Below, piece by piece: positions 34,062-42,765 of a stretch of DNA of 64,000 nt. Positions within the stretch are counted from its first letter, which is position 1; the number at the start of each line of letters is the position of its first letter. The stretch is from Herbaspirillum aquaticum (GTDB taxonomy: Bacteria; Pseudomonadota; Gammaproteobacteria; Burkholderiales; Burkholderiaceae_D), in the NCBI RefSeq assembly GCF_002213425.1, contig NZ_NJGV01000010.1:173525-237524 (forward strand). Direction: 5' to 3'. A model generated the notes under the pieces. That model made no database searches. It saw only the letters and a program-made list of their open reading frames with translations, and was not told where the DNA came from. Position numbers and translations under genes: made by a program.

Positions 34062-35150
34062 TCAATAACGTTCCAGCCAGTGCGCGTAAGGTGCCGGCAG
34101 CGTCCAGGAGGGGCGCTCCACGCCCAGTTCCTTGGCGGCCTGGTAAGTCCAGTGCGGATTGGCCAGGTGCGAGCGGCCCACCATCACGAGGTCGAGCTGG
34201 CCCTCCTTGACGGCGCGTTCGGCCAGTTCCGGCGTGCCGAAGCCCCAAGCGGAAGAGACCGGCACACCCGCTTGCTCGCGCACGCGCTGGGCGATCGGAC
34301 CGAGGAAGGCCGGGCCCCAGGGGATCTGCACTTCCGGAATGGTGAAGCCGATGGTCACGCTGATCATGTCCATGCCGATCTCCTTGAACTGGCGCACCAC
34401 GCCGATGGAGTCGACCAGCGTCTGCTCGTCGCGGCCATCGTATTCCAGCACGCCGAAGCGCACCGTCAGCGCCAGGTGTTCCGGCCACACTTCACGCACG
34501 GCGCGCAGGGTTTCCAGCAGGAAGCGGGCGCGGTTTTCGACGCTGCCACCATAGATGTCATCACGCTGGTTGGAATGCGCCGAGAAGAAGCTTTGGCCCA
34601 GGTAGCCGTGAGCGAAGTGCAGCTCCAGCCATTCGAAGCCGGCGTCACGGGCGCGGATGGCGGCATCGACGAAGTTCTGGCGCACGCGGGCGATGTCGTC
34701 CAGGCTCATGGCCTTGGGGACCTTGGGCAAGCCCTTGCCGAAAGCAATCGCGGAGGGGGCGATGGTGTCCCAGCCGCGGGCATCGTCGGCAGCGATATGG
34801 TCGTCGCCTTCCCAGGGACGATTGGCGCTGGCCTTGCGGCCGGCGTGGCCGATCTGGATGCCGGGCACCGCACCGGCTGCCTTGATGGCTTGCACGACAG
34901 GCACGAAGGCTTGCGCCAGCTCGTCCGACCAGATGCCGGTGCAGCCCGGCGTGATGCGGCCTTCCGGCACCACGGCGGTGGCTTCCACGATCACCAGGCC
35001 GGCACCGCCTCGGGCAATGCTGGCGTAATGCGACAAGTGCCATTCGTTGGCCTTGCCGTCCACCGCCATGTATTGGCACATGGGCGGGACGGCGATGCGG
35101 TTGCGCAGGGTCAGGTCCTTGAGCTTGAAGGGAGTAAAGAGAGCAGACAT
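34062..35150 (-). CDS. NADH:flavin oxidoreductase, old yellow enzyme (YqjM-like)
   Basis: A 362-residue FMN TIM barrel. Segments typical of the YqjM/XenA branch are RIAVPPMCQY with the redox-tuning Cys25, QIGHAGRKAS with the substrate-binding His, HFAHGYLGQSFFS and DIYGGSVENRARF, and the FMN-phosphate site SAWGFGTPELAE. These enzymes reduce the C=C bond of electrophilic enones, nitro compounds or nitrate esters using NAD(P)H. It is divergent from an ArsR-type regulator across a short AT-rich region, so that regulator probably controls it. The start at MSALFTPFKL matches family length; 14 further residues upstream are unlikely. Confidence 0.9.
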   Translation of the reverse strand: MSALFTPFKLKDLTLRNRIAVPPMCQYMAVDGKANEWHLSHYASIARGGAGLVIVEATAVVPEGRITPGCTGIWSDELAQAFVPVVQAIKAAGAVPGIQIGHAGRKASANRPWEGDDHIAADDARGWDTIAPSAIAFGKGLPKVPKAMSLDDIARVRQNFVDAAIRARDAGFEWLELHFAHGYLGQSFFSAHSNQRDDIYGGSVENRARFLLETLRAVREVWPEHLALTVRFGVLEYDGRDEQTLVDSIGVVRQFKEIGMDMISVTIGFTIPEVQIPWGPAFLGPIAQRVREQAGVPVSSAWGFGTPELAERAVKEGQLDLVMVGRSHLANPHWTYQAAKELGVERPSWTLPAPYAHWLERY

Positions 35151-35219
35151 GGATGGCTTCTTGTCAATGATGAAAATGAAATCAACAAGCACTGCACTGG
35201 CACAGCACTCGCTTCGGTT

Positions 35220-35237
35220 GTTCGTAAATATTCGAAC
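35220..35237. promoter_or_regulatory. AT-centred dyad between oye and arsR-type genes
   Basis: GTTCG and CGAAC flank TAAATATT. The dyad is 70 bases before the OYE start and 39 before the regulator, where an ArsR-family repressor would be expected to sit. A -10-like TATAAC lies at 35249-35254. Confidence 0.5.
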
Positions 35238-35275
35238 TATGGAAGGAGTATAACCCAGGGTGTATCATCTTGCAG

Positions 35276-35608
35276 ATGCGTCCCTACAAACATCCCGAGA
35301 TTGCCGAGTTCGTGCTGGAGCGCGTGCTCTACGCGCTGAGCGATTCGATCCGCCTGGAGATCGTGCGCCACCTGGCGCGCGTGGAATGTGCGACCTGCGG
35401 CGAGCTCGATGGCGGGCGTCCCAAGTCCACCGTCTCGCATCACTTCAAGGTCTTGCGCGAAGCCGGCCTGGTGCGCACCGAGAGCAATGGCACCACCCAC
35501 ATCAACACCTTGCGCCACGCCGATATCGAGCAGCGCTTTCCGGGTTTGCTGTCGGCCATCCTGGCCCAGCACGACAAGCTGCCGGCCCGCCGCAGGAAAG
35601 CGGCCTGA
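35276..35608 (+). CDS. ArsR-family helix-turn-helix regulator
   Basis: A 110-residue winged-helix protein (HPEIAEFVLERVLYALSDSIRLEIVRHLA, then KSTVSHHFKVLREAGLVRTE) of the ArsR/SmtB fold. Two cysteines, C38 and C41 (VECATC), sit before the recognition helix and could sense thiol-reactive compounds or metal, but the classical ELCVCD motif is absent. It is divergent from an old yellow enzyme, which suggests response to an electrophile. There is little leader and no good ribosome site; TTG at 35270 is an alternative start. Confidence 0.85.
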   Translation: MRPYKHPEIAEFVLERVLYALSDSIRLEIVRHLARVECATCGELDGGRPKSTVSHHFKVLREAGLVRTESNGTTHINTLRHADIEQRFPGLLSAILAQHDKLPARRRKAA

Positions 35609-35623
35609 AGCTGCCCCGTCCGC

Positions 35624-36055
35624 TCAGAGCTTGCCGGCCTTGACCTCGGCGTCCACTGCCACGAAGGCCGTGGCCATTGCATACTGTTCTGCCTCTACCG
35701 AAGTATTGCCGCGAAAGTCCTCGCACACCACGCGCCGGAAAGCGACCGGGTTGTCATTGCGATGCAGCTGGTAACTGCCGACCCAGGTGCCGTCGATCTG
35801 TTCCCTGCTGCTGACCCGGATGAAATAACCGTGGTGCTCGGCCACGTCATTGTCGAGCTGGGTGTCGATCACCGCCCGCGCGTAACCCACGCCAGCCACT
35901 TGTGCCGAGGCCACCGAAGCGAAGGGATTGCCGCGCAGGCCGGGGGCCGGTTCGCCGTCGACCTGCACGGTGCAAAGGACGTCGCCATCGCGTTGCTGCG
36001 TGCAGGAGACGCTGATGTGCTTGCCGCGATAGGTGGCGCCATAAGTGGGGAGCAT
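35624..36055 (-). CDS. Hypothetical protein, about 143 residues
   Basis: A soluble protein of mixed strands and helices (MLPTYGATYRGKHISVSC, later VAGVGYARAVIDTQLDNDVAEHHG and NDNPVAFRRVVCEDFRGNT). No domain is recognised, though the ending AEQYAMATAFVAVDAEV suggests a helix. The frame continues upstream to 36106, but those codons include the rare ATA and AGG, so I place the start at 36055. A TTGACC...CACTAT pair on the minus strand just upstream could be its promoter. It converges with the ArsR gene. Confidence 0.6.
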   Translation of the reverse strand: MLPTYGATYRGKHISVSCTQQRDGDVLCTVQVDGEPAPGLRGNPFASVASAQVAGVGYARAVIDTQLDNDVAEHHGYFIRVSSREQIDGTWVGSYQLHRNDNPVAFRRVVCEDFRGNTSVEAEQYAMATAFVAVDAEVKAGKL

Positions 36056-36148
36056 GCGTGCTTTCAAGAAGAATTGCCTGGGCGCTATAGTGGCGCGATC
36101 GTTCATCGTGGTCAATCGTCGTGCGGCCGGCATGGCGTGAGCGCGGCG

Positions 36149-36186
36149 TAAAAAAGGCCCGCATGTTGCCATGCGAGCCTTCTCCT
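36149..36186 (-). terminator. Terminator after the dehydrogenase operon
   Basis: On the minus strand AAGGCTCGCATG and CATGCGGGCCTT form a stem with one mismatch and a four-base loop, followed by TTTT. It lies 26 bases past the cytochrome gene stop. Confidence 0.8.
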
Positions 36187-36211
36187 TCACAGTGGCAATG
36201 GGCGCAGGAAA

Positions 36212-37495
36212 TCAGGACCCGTGCTTGGCGAGGCCTTCCCGCATCCGCTTCACTTCCTTCTCCGACACCGCCCCTGCCTGGTTGCTCCAGCCCTGGCGCA
36301 CGAAGCTGGCCAGTTCTGCCGCTTCCTTGTCGGAGAGGCGATGGGCAAAGCCCGGCATGACCAGGATCGACGGTGCCTTCTCGGTGGAGGGCGTGCGCGC
36401 GCCAGCCAGGATCACGTGCAGCAATGCGCTGGGATTGTCGGCATTGACCACGGTCGCGCCATCGAGCACCGGGAAGATGCCCGGCGCGCCCTTGCCGTTG
36501 ACGAAGTGGCAGGCCGCGCAATTGTCCAGGTAGAGGCGCTCGCCCAGGCTCAGGTCCTTGGCGGCCGTGAGCTTCTTCGTGGTCGCCTCGGCCCCTTGCG
36601 GGGTGACGCGGCCGCTGCCGGCCGAGGCCACCGGCGAGAGCGTCTTGAGGTAAGCCGCGATGGACTGCAGGTCCTCCGGCTTGAGGTGCGCGGTGCTGTG
36701 TTCCACCACCAGGCTCATCTCGCCGGCCACCGAGGCGGTCTTGTTGCGGCCGGTCTGCAGGTAGTCGACGATGTCCTGCGCGCTCCAGTGCGGCATGCCG
36801 CGCAGCGACGGTACCGCCCAGCCGTTGAGGTCGCCGCCCGAGAGGAATTGCGCCTGGCTGCTGTCGCTGGCCTTCTCGTTCATGGCGAACCCGCGCGGGG
36901 TGTGGCAGCTGCCGCAGTGGCCCAGGCCCTCGGCCAGATAGGCACCACGCTTGATCTCGGCGCTCCAGCCGTCCTGCTCCTTGAACGGTTTGTCATTGGC
37001 GAAGAAGACATTCCACAGCTTCATCCCCCAGCGGATGTTGAAGGGGAAGCTCATGCTGCTGGCCGGCGGCGTGGAGGCCACCGGCTTCACCCCTTGCATG
37101 AAGTAGGTGTAGAGGGCGTGGATGTCCTCGTCACTCACCTTGGCATAGCTGGGGTAGGGCATGGCCGGATAGAGCTGCGTACCATCGGCGCGCACGCCAT
37201 GGCGCACGGCAGCGGAGAACTGGGCTTCGCTGTAGTTGCCGATGCCGTGTTCCTTGTCCGGCGTGATGTTGGTGGAATAGATGATGCCGTGGCCGCTGTC
37301 GATGGCCAGTCCGCCCGAATAGGCCGGCTTGCCGGCGGCGCTGTGGCAGGCCATGCAGTCGCCGGCACGGGCCAGGTACTGGCCGCGCGCGACCACATCC
37401 TGGTCGGCCGCCTGCGCTGCATTGCAGGCACCCAGCCCACCCAGCACACTCAGAGACAAGGCCAGAGCGGCCAGCAATGAAGTCATTTTTTTCAT
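36212..37495 (-). CDS. Tri-heme cytochrome c subunit of a membrane sugar/alcohol dehydrogenase
   Basis: A 427-residue exported cytochrome with a signal peptide (about residues 1-30) and three CxxCH heme sites: CMACH (47-51), CGSCH (about 193-197) and CAACH (about 325-329). This is the architecture of the cytochrome subunit of gluconate, 2-ketogluconate, fructose and PQQ-alcohol dehydrogenases, which passes electrons to ubiquinone. GGGGGAGAGAAC precedes the start. It is the last of three genes, 14 bases after the flavoprotein subunit. Confidence 0.93.
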   Translation of the reverse strand: MKKMTSLLAALALSLSVLGGLGACNAAQAADQDVVARGQYLARAGDCMACHSAAGKPAYSGGLAIDSGHGIIYSTNITPDKEHGIGNYSEAQFSAAVRHGVRADGTQLYPAMPYPSYAKVSDEDIHALYTYFMQGVKPVASTPPASSMSFPFNIRWGMKLWNVFFANDKPFKEQDGWSAEIKRGAYLAEGLGHCGSCHTPRGFAMNEKASDSSQAQFLSGGDLNGWAVPSLRGMPHWSAQDIVDYLQTGRNKTASVAGEMSLVVEHSTAHLKPEDLQSIAAYLKTLSPVASAGSGRVTPQGAEATTKKLTAAKDLSLGERLYLDNCAACHFVNGKGAPGIFPVLDGATVVNADNPSALLHVILAGARTPSTEKAPSILVMPGFAHRLSDKEAAELASFVRQGWSNQAGAVSEKEVKRMREGLAKHGS

Positions 37496-37509
37496 GTTCT
37501 CTCCCCCCT

Positions 37510-39282
37510 TCATGCCTGGACCAGCGGGCCGGGGTTCTTCAGGTACTGCGTCTTGATGGCGTGCGCGGCCATGAGCGTGATGGCGCCGATGGTGGCCGTC
37601 GGATTGGCCTGGAAGTTCTGCGGGAAGGCATTGCCGCCGGGGACGAAGACGTTGTGCACATCCCAGGATTGCAGGTACTTGTTCAAGGCCGAATCGCGCG
37701 GCGAATCACCCATGATGGCGCCGCCCACGTTGTGGGTGGACACGTACTTGGTGATGTCCCAGTGCGAATCCAGGGCCAGGAAACTTTCCGACATGTGGTC
37801 CGGATTGAGCTCCTTGGAAATCTTGAGCACGATGTCGCGCAGGTAGCGCTGCAGCTTCAGTTCGTTCTGGCGCCAGTCGAAGGTCATGCGCAACAGCGGC
37901 TGGCCCCAGGGATCCTTGTAGTTCGGATCCAGGTCCAGGAAGTGGCCGCGATAGGACATGCAGGTGGTGGTGATGCTGATCTTCATGGAATGGTCGTACC
38001 AGTCGATCATGCCTTCCTTCCAGCCGCGTCCCCAGCTCGGTGTGCCTGGCGGCAGGGCTGTGCCGATGGGCGCGCCCGAGGCTTGCGAGCTGTGGATCTT
38101 GGCGCCGCCGATGAAGCCCAGCTTGATGCCGTCGTCGAAGTTGCCGGGCGAGATGTCGTTGAACATTTCGCCGGTGGCACCGGCCGTGGCAAAGGAATTG
38201 AAATGCTTGTCCTTGAAGAACAGCGTCGCCCCGCCATTGGAGAGGAAAGCATAGTTGCGGCCGATGACGCCAGTCTCGGTGATCGGGTCATAGGGCTTGC
38301 CGATGCCCGAGAGCAGCATCAGCCGCACGTTGGCGAACTGGAAGCTGGAGAGGATCACGATCTTGGCCGGCTGGAACACTTCCTTCATGTTCTCGTCGAT
38401 GTAGGTCACGCCGCGTGCGGTCTTCTTGTCGGCGTGCAGGTCCACGCGGATGACGTTGGCGTTGACCTTGTAATCGAAGTTGGGCAGGCGCTTGACCACA
38501 TCGAGGATGGTGGTCTGCGGCGAGGCCTTGGAATAGTTCAGGCAGGGATACTTGCTGCAGAAACCGCAATAGTTGCAAGGTGCAATTTGCGCGCCATACG
38601 GATTGGTCCAGGCCTGCGAGACATTGGCCGACGGATTGGGGAAGGGATGGTAGCCCAGCTTGCGCGCCACGTCGGCGAACAGGGTGTTGTTGTAGGTGTC
38701 GTGCAGCGCCGGCAGCGGATAGGGGTTCGAGCGCGGTCCTTCGAAAGGATCGCCGCCCGGCTGGATCTGGCCGCGCAGGTTGCCGGTATTGCCCGACAGG
38801 CCGCAGACCTTGTCGAAGAAATCGTAGTGCGGCTCGATCTCGTTCCAGGTGAAGGGGAAATCCTTGATGCGCATCTCGGGATCGAGACTGCTGTGCTTGT
38901 AGGCCTGGTCGGCGTAGGTCTTGAGCTTGAGGTCGGTGGGCGTGGCGCGGATCAGCACGGCGGTCCAGTGCAGGCCCGAGCCGCCCACGCCGGTACCGGG
39001 TGCGAAGGCGCCCCACTTGCGGGTCGGCAGGGCCTGCTGCGCGGTGTTGTAGCGCACGGTCAGCGCGGCATCGCGCGGCGTGGCGAAGACCTTGTTGCGG
39101 GTGGCGTAGCCGTACTGGTCGGCTGGCTTGGGATAGGCGAAGTCTTCGGGCGGACGGTCCGGGCCGCGCTCCAGGGCGCGTACCTTCAGGCCGGCCTGGG
39201 CCAGTTCGATGGCCATCAGGGAGCCGGCCCAGCCGAGGCCGACGATAACGACGTCGACGTCGTCGTTGGTAATGTTAGGCAT
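37510..39282 (-). CDS. GMC-type FAD dehydrogenase, gluconate 2-dehydrogenase-like large subunit
   Basis: A 590-residue GMC oxidoreductase. The FAD motif VVIVGLGWAGSLMAIELA is at residues 11-28, and the active-site region with VSTHNVGGAIMGDS and the closing FVPGGNAFPQNFQANPTATIGALTLM-like segment is near the C-terminus. Four cysteines at 236, 239, 242 and 247 (CNYCGFCSKYPC) match the Fe-S site of the quinone-linked FAD dehydrogenases for gluconate, fructose and glucose. It has no signal peptide of its own; export as a complex with the Tat-type small subunit is expected. The periplasmic substrate could be gluconate, 2-ketogluconate or another sugar. Confidence 0.92.
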   Translation of the reverse strand: MPNITNDDVDVVIVGLGWAGSLMAIELAQAGLKVRALERGPDRPPEDFAYPKPADQYGYATRNKVFATPRDAALTVRYNTAQQALPTRKWGAFAPGTGVGGSGLHWTAVLIRATPTDLKLKTYADQAYKHSSLDPEMRIKDFPFTWNEIEPHYDFFDKVCGLSGNTGNLRGQIQPGGDPFEGPRSNPYPLPALHDTYNNTLFADVARKLGYHPFPNPSANVSQAWTNPYGAQIAPCNYCGFCSKYPCLNYSKASPQTTILDVVKRLPNFDYKVNANVIRVDLHADKKTARGVTYIDENMKEVFQPAKIVILSSFQFANVRLMLLSGIGKPYDPITETGVIGRNYAFLSNGGATLFFKDKHFNSFATAGATGEMFNDISPGNFDDGIKLGFIGGAKIHSSQASGAPIGTALPPGTPSWGRGWKEGMIDWYDHSMKISITTTCMSYRGHFLDLDPNYKDPWGQPLLRMTFDWRQNELKLQRYLRDIVLKISKELNPDHMSESFLALDSHWDITKYVSTHNVGGAIMGDSPRDSALNKYLQSWDVHNVFVPGGNAFPQNFQANPTATIGAITLMAAHAIKTQYLKNPGPLVQA

Positions 39283-39335
39283 GGAATCAAGTCAGTAAGA
39301 GGTTGCAGGCGTGAACGTGGAGACGGGGCCGCGCA

Positions 39336-40049
39336 TCAGGCGCGCTTGCCCGACAGGCTCACGGGCCCCAGCGGATACTTCACGTTGTGCTGGTCCACCC
39401 ATTCGGTATAGGCCGCACGCGCGCCGGGGAAGCCGATGGCGACCCAGGCCTTCATGTCCTTGTTGCCGCCGTACATGGGATCGGCCAGGTAGCCGTTCTT
39501 GGTATCGCCCAGCAACTGGCCGAAGAATTGCGATGGCTTCATCGCCTTCTCGCCCAGCGCGGCGAAGTCCGCACCATTCTTCTGCAGCGAGGTCAGCAGG
39601 GCATCCTTGTCCTTGGCCTCCAGCTGCTCGAAGCGCTTGCCGTGCTGTTGCTGGCTGATCTGCTGGGTCAGCTCGATGCCGATGCGATAGACGTCCTGCG
39701 GCGCATAGGGGATCTGGAAGCCCAGCGTGGCCGGTGCATCCGGCTGGTGCGGACCCTGCTGGTAAATGTCGCTGCCCAGGCCGGCGTGCAATTGCTGGTC
39801 GATGAAGACCGGCACATTGGTTTCCAGCGCGCCGGGCCCGCGCCCTTCGGCGGGGATCAGGCGGTCGCAGGCGGCCAGGATGAAGAGCCATTGGGCGGCA
39901 TTGAAGAACACCGGCTTGTAGTGCTGCAGCTCGATGCCTTCCAGGCCATCGGCCCGGGCCTGCTTGAGCAGGGGCAGCGAGACTAGCGGCACCGCCGCTG
40001 CGGTGGCCGTGAGGACGGCACGCCGCGAGGGACTGAACTTGGTGGTCAT
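39336..40049 (-). CDS. Gluconate 2-dehydrogenase subunit 3 family protein
   Basis: A 237-residue small subunit. The N-terminus SPSRRAVLTATAAAVPLVSLPLL is a Tat-type signal with a twin Arg. The body contains the family block FFNAAQWLFILAACDRLIPAEGRGPGALETNVPVFIDQQL. This subunit escorts the flavoprotein across the membrane. It is first in the operon, 53 bases ahead of the GMC gene. No Shine-Dalgarno is evident upstream; a longer frame to 40286 is not credible. Confidence 0.88.
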   Translation of the reverse strand: MTTKFSPSRRAVLTATAAAVPLVSLPLLKQARADGLEGIELQHYKPVFFNAAQWLFILAACDRLIPAEGRGPGALETNVPVFIDQQLHAGLGSDIYQQGPHQPDAPATLGFQIPYAPQDVYRIGIELTQQISQQQHGKRFEQLEAKDKDALLTSLQKNGADFAALGEKAMKPSQFFGQLLGDTKNGYLADPMYGGNKDMKAWVAIGFPGARAAYTEWVDQHNVKYPLGPVSLSGKRA

Positions 40050-40494
40050 GATGGGAGCAATAAGGAGTAGGTGGAAAACAAGCTGCGCGAAGCGCCGGCA
40101 CACGGACGCCTCAGGCAGGACTGCGCCTGCCAGGATCGATGCACGGCACGCGCGCCGGCACCCGCGCCGCCGCGGGGAGCGGTGTACGCAGGATGAGGCG
40201 TCGGGACAATGGAATCGGTCATGGGTCGCAATCTCAGAGTGGGTCAACTCGTCTCCGATCTTGCGTCCAGCCTGCGGGGCTGGCATTTCTTGTGGTTCCC
40301 GGTCCTGGCCATGTTCAATCAGGCAAGGCGGGCTGCTCTATGGATGAGCGCACGCATTCTAACACCTCTAGTTGTCGGATGTCTTAAGACACCGCCGCGC
40401 GGCAAGATCCGCCCCTCCCCGTCTTCGGCTACACTGCTCACCCACACAATTGTTCCCTTAGAACCCCATACCTGATACCCGAGACCGAGACACC
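40050..40494. other. 445-base intergenic region upstream of the dehydrogenase operon
   Basis: No convincing gene. It holds the promoter/palindrome described at 40356-40391 and otherwise GC-rich sequence. A 61-codon minus-strand frame (40046-40231) lacks a ribosome site and was left out. Confidence 0.6.
40356..40391 (-). promoter_or_regulatory. Candidate promoter and 12-bp palindrome for the dehydrogenase operon
   Basis: On the minus strand AAGACA (40380-40385) and TAGAAT (40356-40361) are 18 bases apart. The -35 is inside the perfect palindrome TGTCTTAAGACA (40380-40391), a likely repressor site. The leader to the small subunit would be about 300 bases, which is long. Confidence 0.4.
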
Positions 40495-41016
40495 ATGCAG
40501 ATCCGCGACGCTACCCCCGCCGACATCCCAGGCATCACCCTGATCTTCAACGACGCCGTGGTCAATACCACCGCCATCTGGAGCGACAAGCTGGTAGACG
40601 ACCAGAACCGCCAGGACTGGCTGGCCGCCCGTCGCCAGCTGGGCTATCCGGTGTTGGTGGCGGTGGAGGGCGACAAGGTGCTGGGCTATGCGAGCTTCGG
40701 TGACTGGCGGCCCTTCGATGGTTTCCGCCACTCGGTGGAACATTCGGTCTACGTCCACAAGGATCACCGTGGCGAAGGCCTGGGCGTGGCCCTGATGCAA
40801 GCCCTGATCCCGCGTGCGCGCGCCGTCGGCAAGCACGTGATGGTGGCCGCCATCGATGCCAGCAATGTGGGCTCCATCGCCCTGCACAAGAAGCTCGGCT
40901 TCGAGCAGGTCGGCCACATGCCGCAGGTGGGTACCAAATTCGGCAAGTGGCTGGACCTGGCCTTCCTGCAGCTGACGCTGGACCAGCGCACTGATCCGGA
41001 CAACATCGGCAACTGA
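40495..41016 (+). CDS. GNAT acetyltransferase, phosphinothricin acetyltransferase-like
   Basis: A 173-residue GNAT enzyme. N-terminal IRDATPADIPGITLIFNDAVVNTTAIW, the SFGDWRPFDGFRHSVEHSVYVHKDHRGEGLG stretch with the acetyl-CoA loop (RGEGLG) and HKKLGFEQVGHMPQVGTKFGKWLDLAFLQ all match the PAT/YncA group. Those enzymes acetylate phosphinothricin, methionine sulfoximine or related amino acids. It is a monocistronic gene ended by a strong hairpin. Confidence 0.88.
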   Translation: MQIRDATPADIPGITLIFNDAVVNTTAIWSDKLVDDQNRQDWLAARRQLGYPVLVAVEGDKVLGYASFGDWRPFDGFRHSVEHSVYVHKDHRGEGLGVALMQALIPRARAVGKHVMVAAIDASNVGSIALHKKLGFEQVGHMPQVGTKFGKWLDLAFLQLTLDQRTDPDNIGN

Positions 41017-41039
41017 TTGCCGCAGCGTCAAACACAAAG

Positions 41040-41069
41040 ACAAAGGGCCGCATGGAAGCGGCCCTTTGT
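41040..41069. terminator. Bidirectional terminator hairpin
   Basis: ACAAAGGGCCGC (41040-41051) and GCGGCCCTTTGT (41058-41069) form a perfect 12-bp stem with a six-base loop between two convergent genes. The T-runs are the short ones within the arms. Confidence 0.8.
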
Positions 41070-41106
41070 ATTGGTACCCGGCGATGGGAGGCGGGCGCTG
41101 GCGGCC

Positions 41107-42765
41107 TCAGCCGTTATGCTTTTCTCCCTCGTGCTTCTCGCCTTCATGCTTGTCGTTGGCGTGTTTGTCTGCCTCGTGCTTGGCAGGTTCATGCCTGGGC
41201 TCGCCATGCGTCTCCTGTGCATGGGGCGCCATCTTCTGTTCGTGCGGTGCCGGACGCTCTTCATGCGCCGCCGGGGCAGCGCCATGGGCCTGCATCTGCG
41301 GACGGGCATTTTCCTGCTTCATCGCCTGCACCTTCCTTTCTTCGGCCTGCTGGCGGGCTTGCTGGGCCTGCTGCTCATGTTCACGCACAGCCTGCTGCTC
41401 CTTCTGCGCGCGCTGCTCCTGTTGTTGCTGCAGCTGATGTTGTTCCTGCTGCTCACGCTGGGCCTGCTGCGCCTGCAGTGCCGCTTGCTGGTGTTGCCGC
41501 GCCTCCTGTTGCTGCGCCGCTTCCTTCTGCTGTACCTGTTGCGCGTGCAGATTGGCTGGCTCCGGCTTCTGCTGTGGCACCAGGGCATGCTGTACAGGCA
41601 TCGCGCCGGGTCGTGCGTCGCTGGTGGTGAAGTGCGGCATGCTCATGGCGGCCGGTGCCACCGGTTCGCGGTGATTGTCGATGCGGGTCTGGTTGATGAG
41701 GTTGCGCTGGTCGACGTTGCGCACGTTGTTCACGTTGCTGACGTTGTTCACGTTATTCACGTTGTTGTTGACCACGCGCGTATTGTTGACCGTCACGTTG
41801 TTGTTGGTGACGCGATTGATCACCGTGGTGGAGTGCGACACATAAGTGGTGTTCTTGTACACCACGGCCGGACGCTGCCAGTCGCCGGACGGCCGATCGC
41901 CGCCACCGCCGCCCCAGTGCATGCCCCAGTCATGCCAGCCCCAGTCACCGTGGTGGCTGATGGCTTCGCCGACGAACACGCCCACGCCAAAGGACAGCGC
42001 ACCCACCACCACTTCATTGGCCACCGGGCTGGGCGGACGATACGCATAGCCCGGATAGACCGGTACCGGCGGACCGTAGACCACGGCCGGGTTGTAGGCC
42101 GGCACATAGACCCGGTCGGGCTGGCTGGATTCGATCACGATGGTCTGCGGCGGCGGCGCGATCACCGGGGCACCGGCATAGACGGTGCGCGGTTCGGGCG
42201 GGTTATCCACCCGCACGGTCTCGCTGCTGCGGGCGGTGCTGACCACCTTCAGCTGCGAGGAACTCTTGAGGTTGCCCGCCTGCTGCGCGCGCAGGCGCAG
42301 GGCCTGGATGGCGTTCATCACGTCGTTGGGATCATTGACGAAGGCGTCTCCCAGCGAGCGGGTCCAGTCCGGGTTGGCGGCCATCTGTGACAGCACCGCC
42401 GGGAACATGGTGAGCGACTTCACGCTCACGTCCCACGGTTGCTTGTCTTCGGCGGCCTGCAGGATATCGCCCTTGAGTGCGCCGTTCTGGCCCAGCCACT
42501 GGTTGGCCGCGACGATCTGGTCAGGGTAGGTGGCCCCGGCCAGCACCTGCGCCACCAGCTTGTCCGGGAACAGGGCAATGGGTGCCACCATCTGCGACAG
42601 TTGATCTGCCGTGGGCGGCGTGTAGGGCGGCGTGACCGGTGCTGCCGGTGCGGCCGCGGCCGTGGGCGGCGTGGCATCCTGCTTCTGGCAGGCCGAGAGG
42701 GCCAGCACTGCACCGAGCAGTGAAGCCGAGACGATGAGGGCGGAAGATCTGTTTCTTGTTGTCAT
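41107..42765 (-). CDS. DUF3300 lipoprotein with low-complexity Asn, Gln and charged tails
   Basis: A 552-residue predicted lipoprotein (LGAVLALSAC, Cys about residue 26). A folded DUF3300 domain (about 50-270: QMVAPIALFPDKLVAQVLAG, later PAYNPAVVYGPPVPVYPGY) is followed by a Gly/Trp/His-rich stretch, then an Asn/Val-rich repeat (VNNNVNNVNNVSNVNNV), a Gln-rich coiled coil (about 400-490) and a His/Glu/Lys-rich end. The C-terminal half looks like a fibrous or sticky extension anchored to the envelope. Function of the family is unknown. It converges with the acetyltransferase and is followed upstream by a 478-base gap. Confidence 0.85.
   Translation of the reverse strand: MTTRNRSSALIVSASLLGAVLALSACQKQDATPPTAAAAPAAPVTPPYTPPTADQLSQMVAPIALFPDKLVAQVLAGATYPDQIVAANQWLGQNGALKGDILQAAEDKQPWDVSVKSLTMFPAVLSQMAANPDWTRSLGDAFVNDPNDVMNAIQALRLRAQQAGNLKSSSQLKVVSTARSSETVRVDNPPEPRTVYAGAPVIAPPPQTIVIESSQPDRVYVPAYNPAVVYGPPVPVYPGYAYRPPSPVANEVVVGALSFGVGVFVGEAISHHGDWGWHDWGMHWGGGGGDRPSGDWQRPAVVYKNTTYVSHSTTVINRVTNNNVTVNNTRVVNNNVNNVNNVSNVNNVRNVDQRNLINQTRIDNHREPVAPAAMSMPHFTTSDARPGAMPVQHALVPQQKPEPANLHAQQVQQKEAAQQQEARQHQQAALQAQQAQREQQEQHQLQQQQEQRAQKEQQAVREHEQQAQQARQQAEERKVQAMKQENARPQMQAHGAAPAAHEERPAPHEQKMAPHAQETHGEPRHEPAKHEADKHANDKHEGEKHEGEKHNG

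Noticed and set aside
37477..39411. 644-codon plus-strand frame
   Set aside because: Antisense to the GMC flavoprotein, which has the FAD and Cys motifs.
40046..40231. 61-codon minus-strand frame upstream of the dehydrogenase operon
   Set aside because: No Shine-Dalgarno, overlaps the start of the small subunit gene, and the product is unstructured Pro/Ala/Arg.
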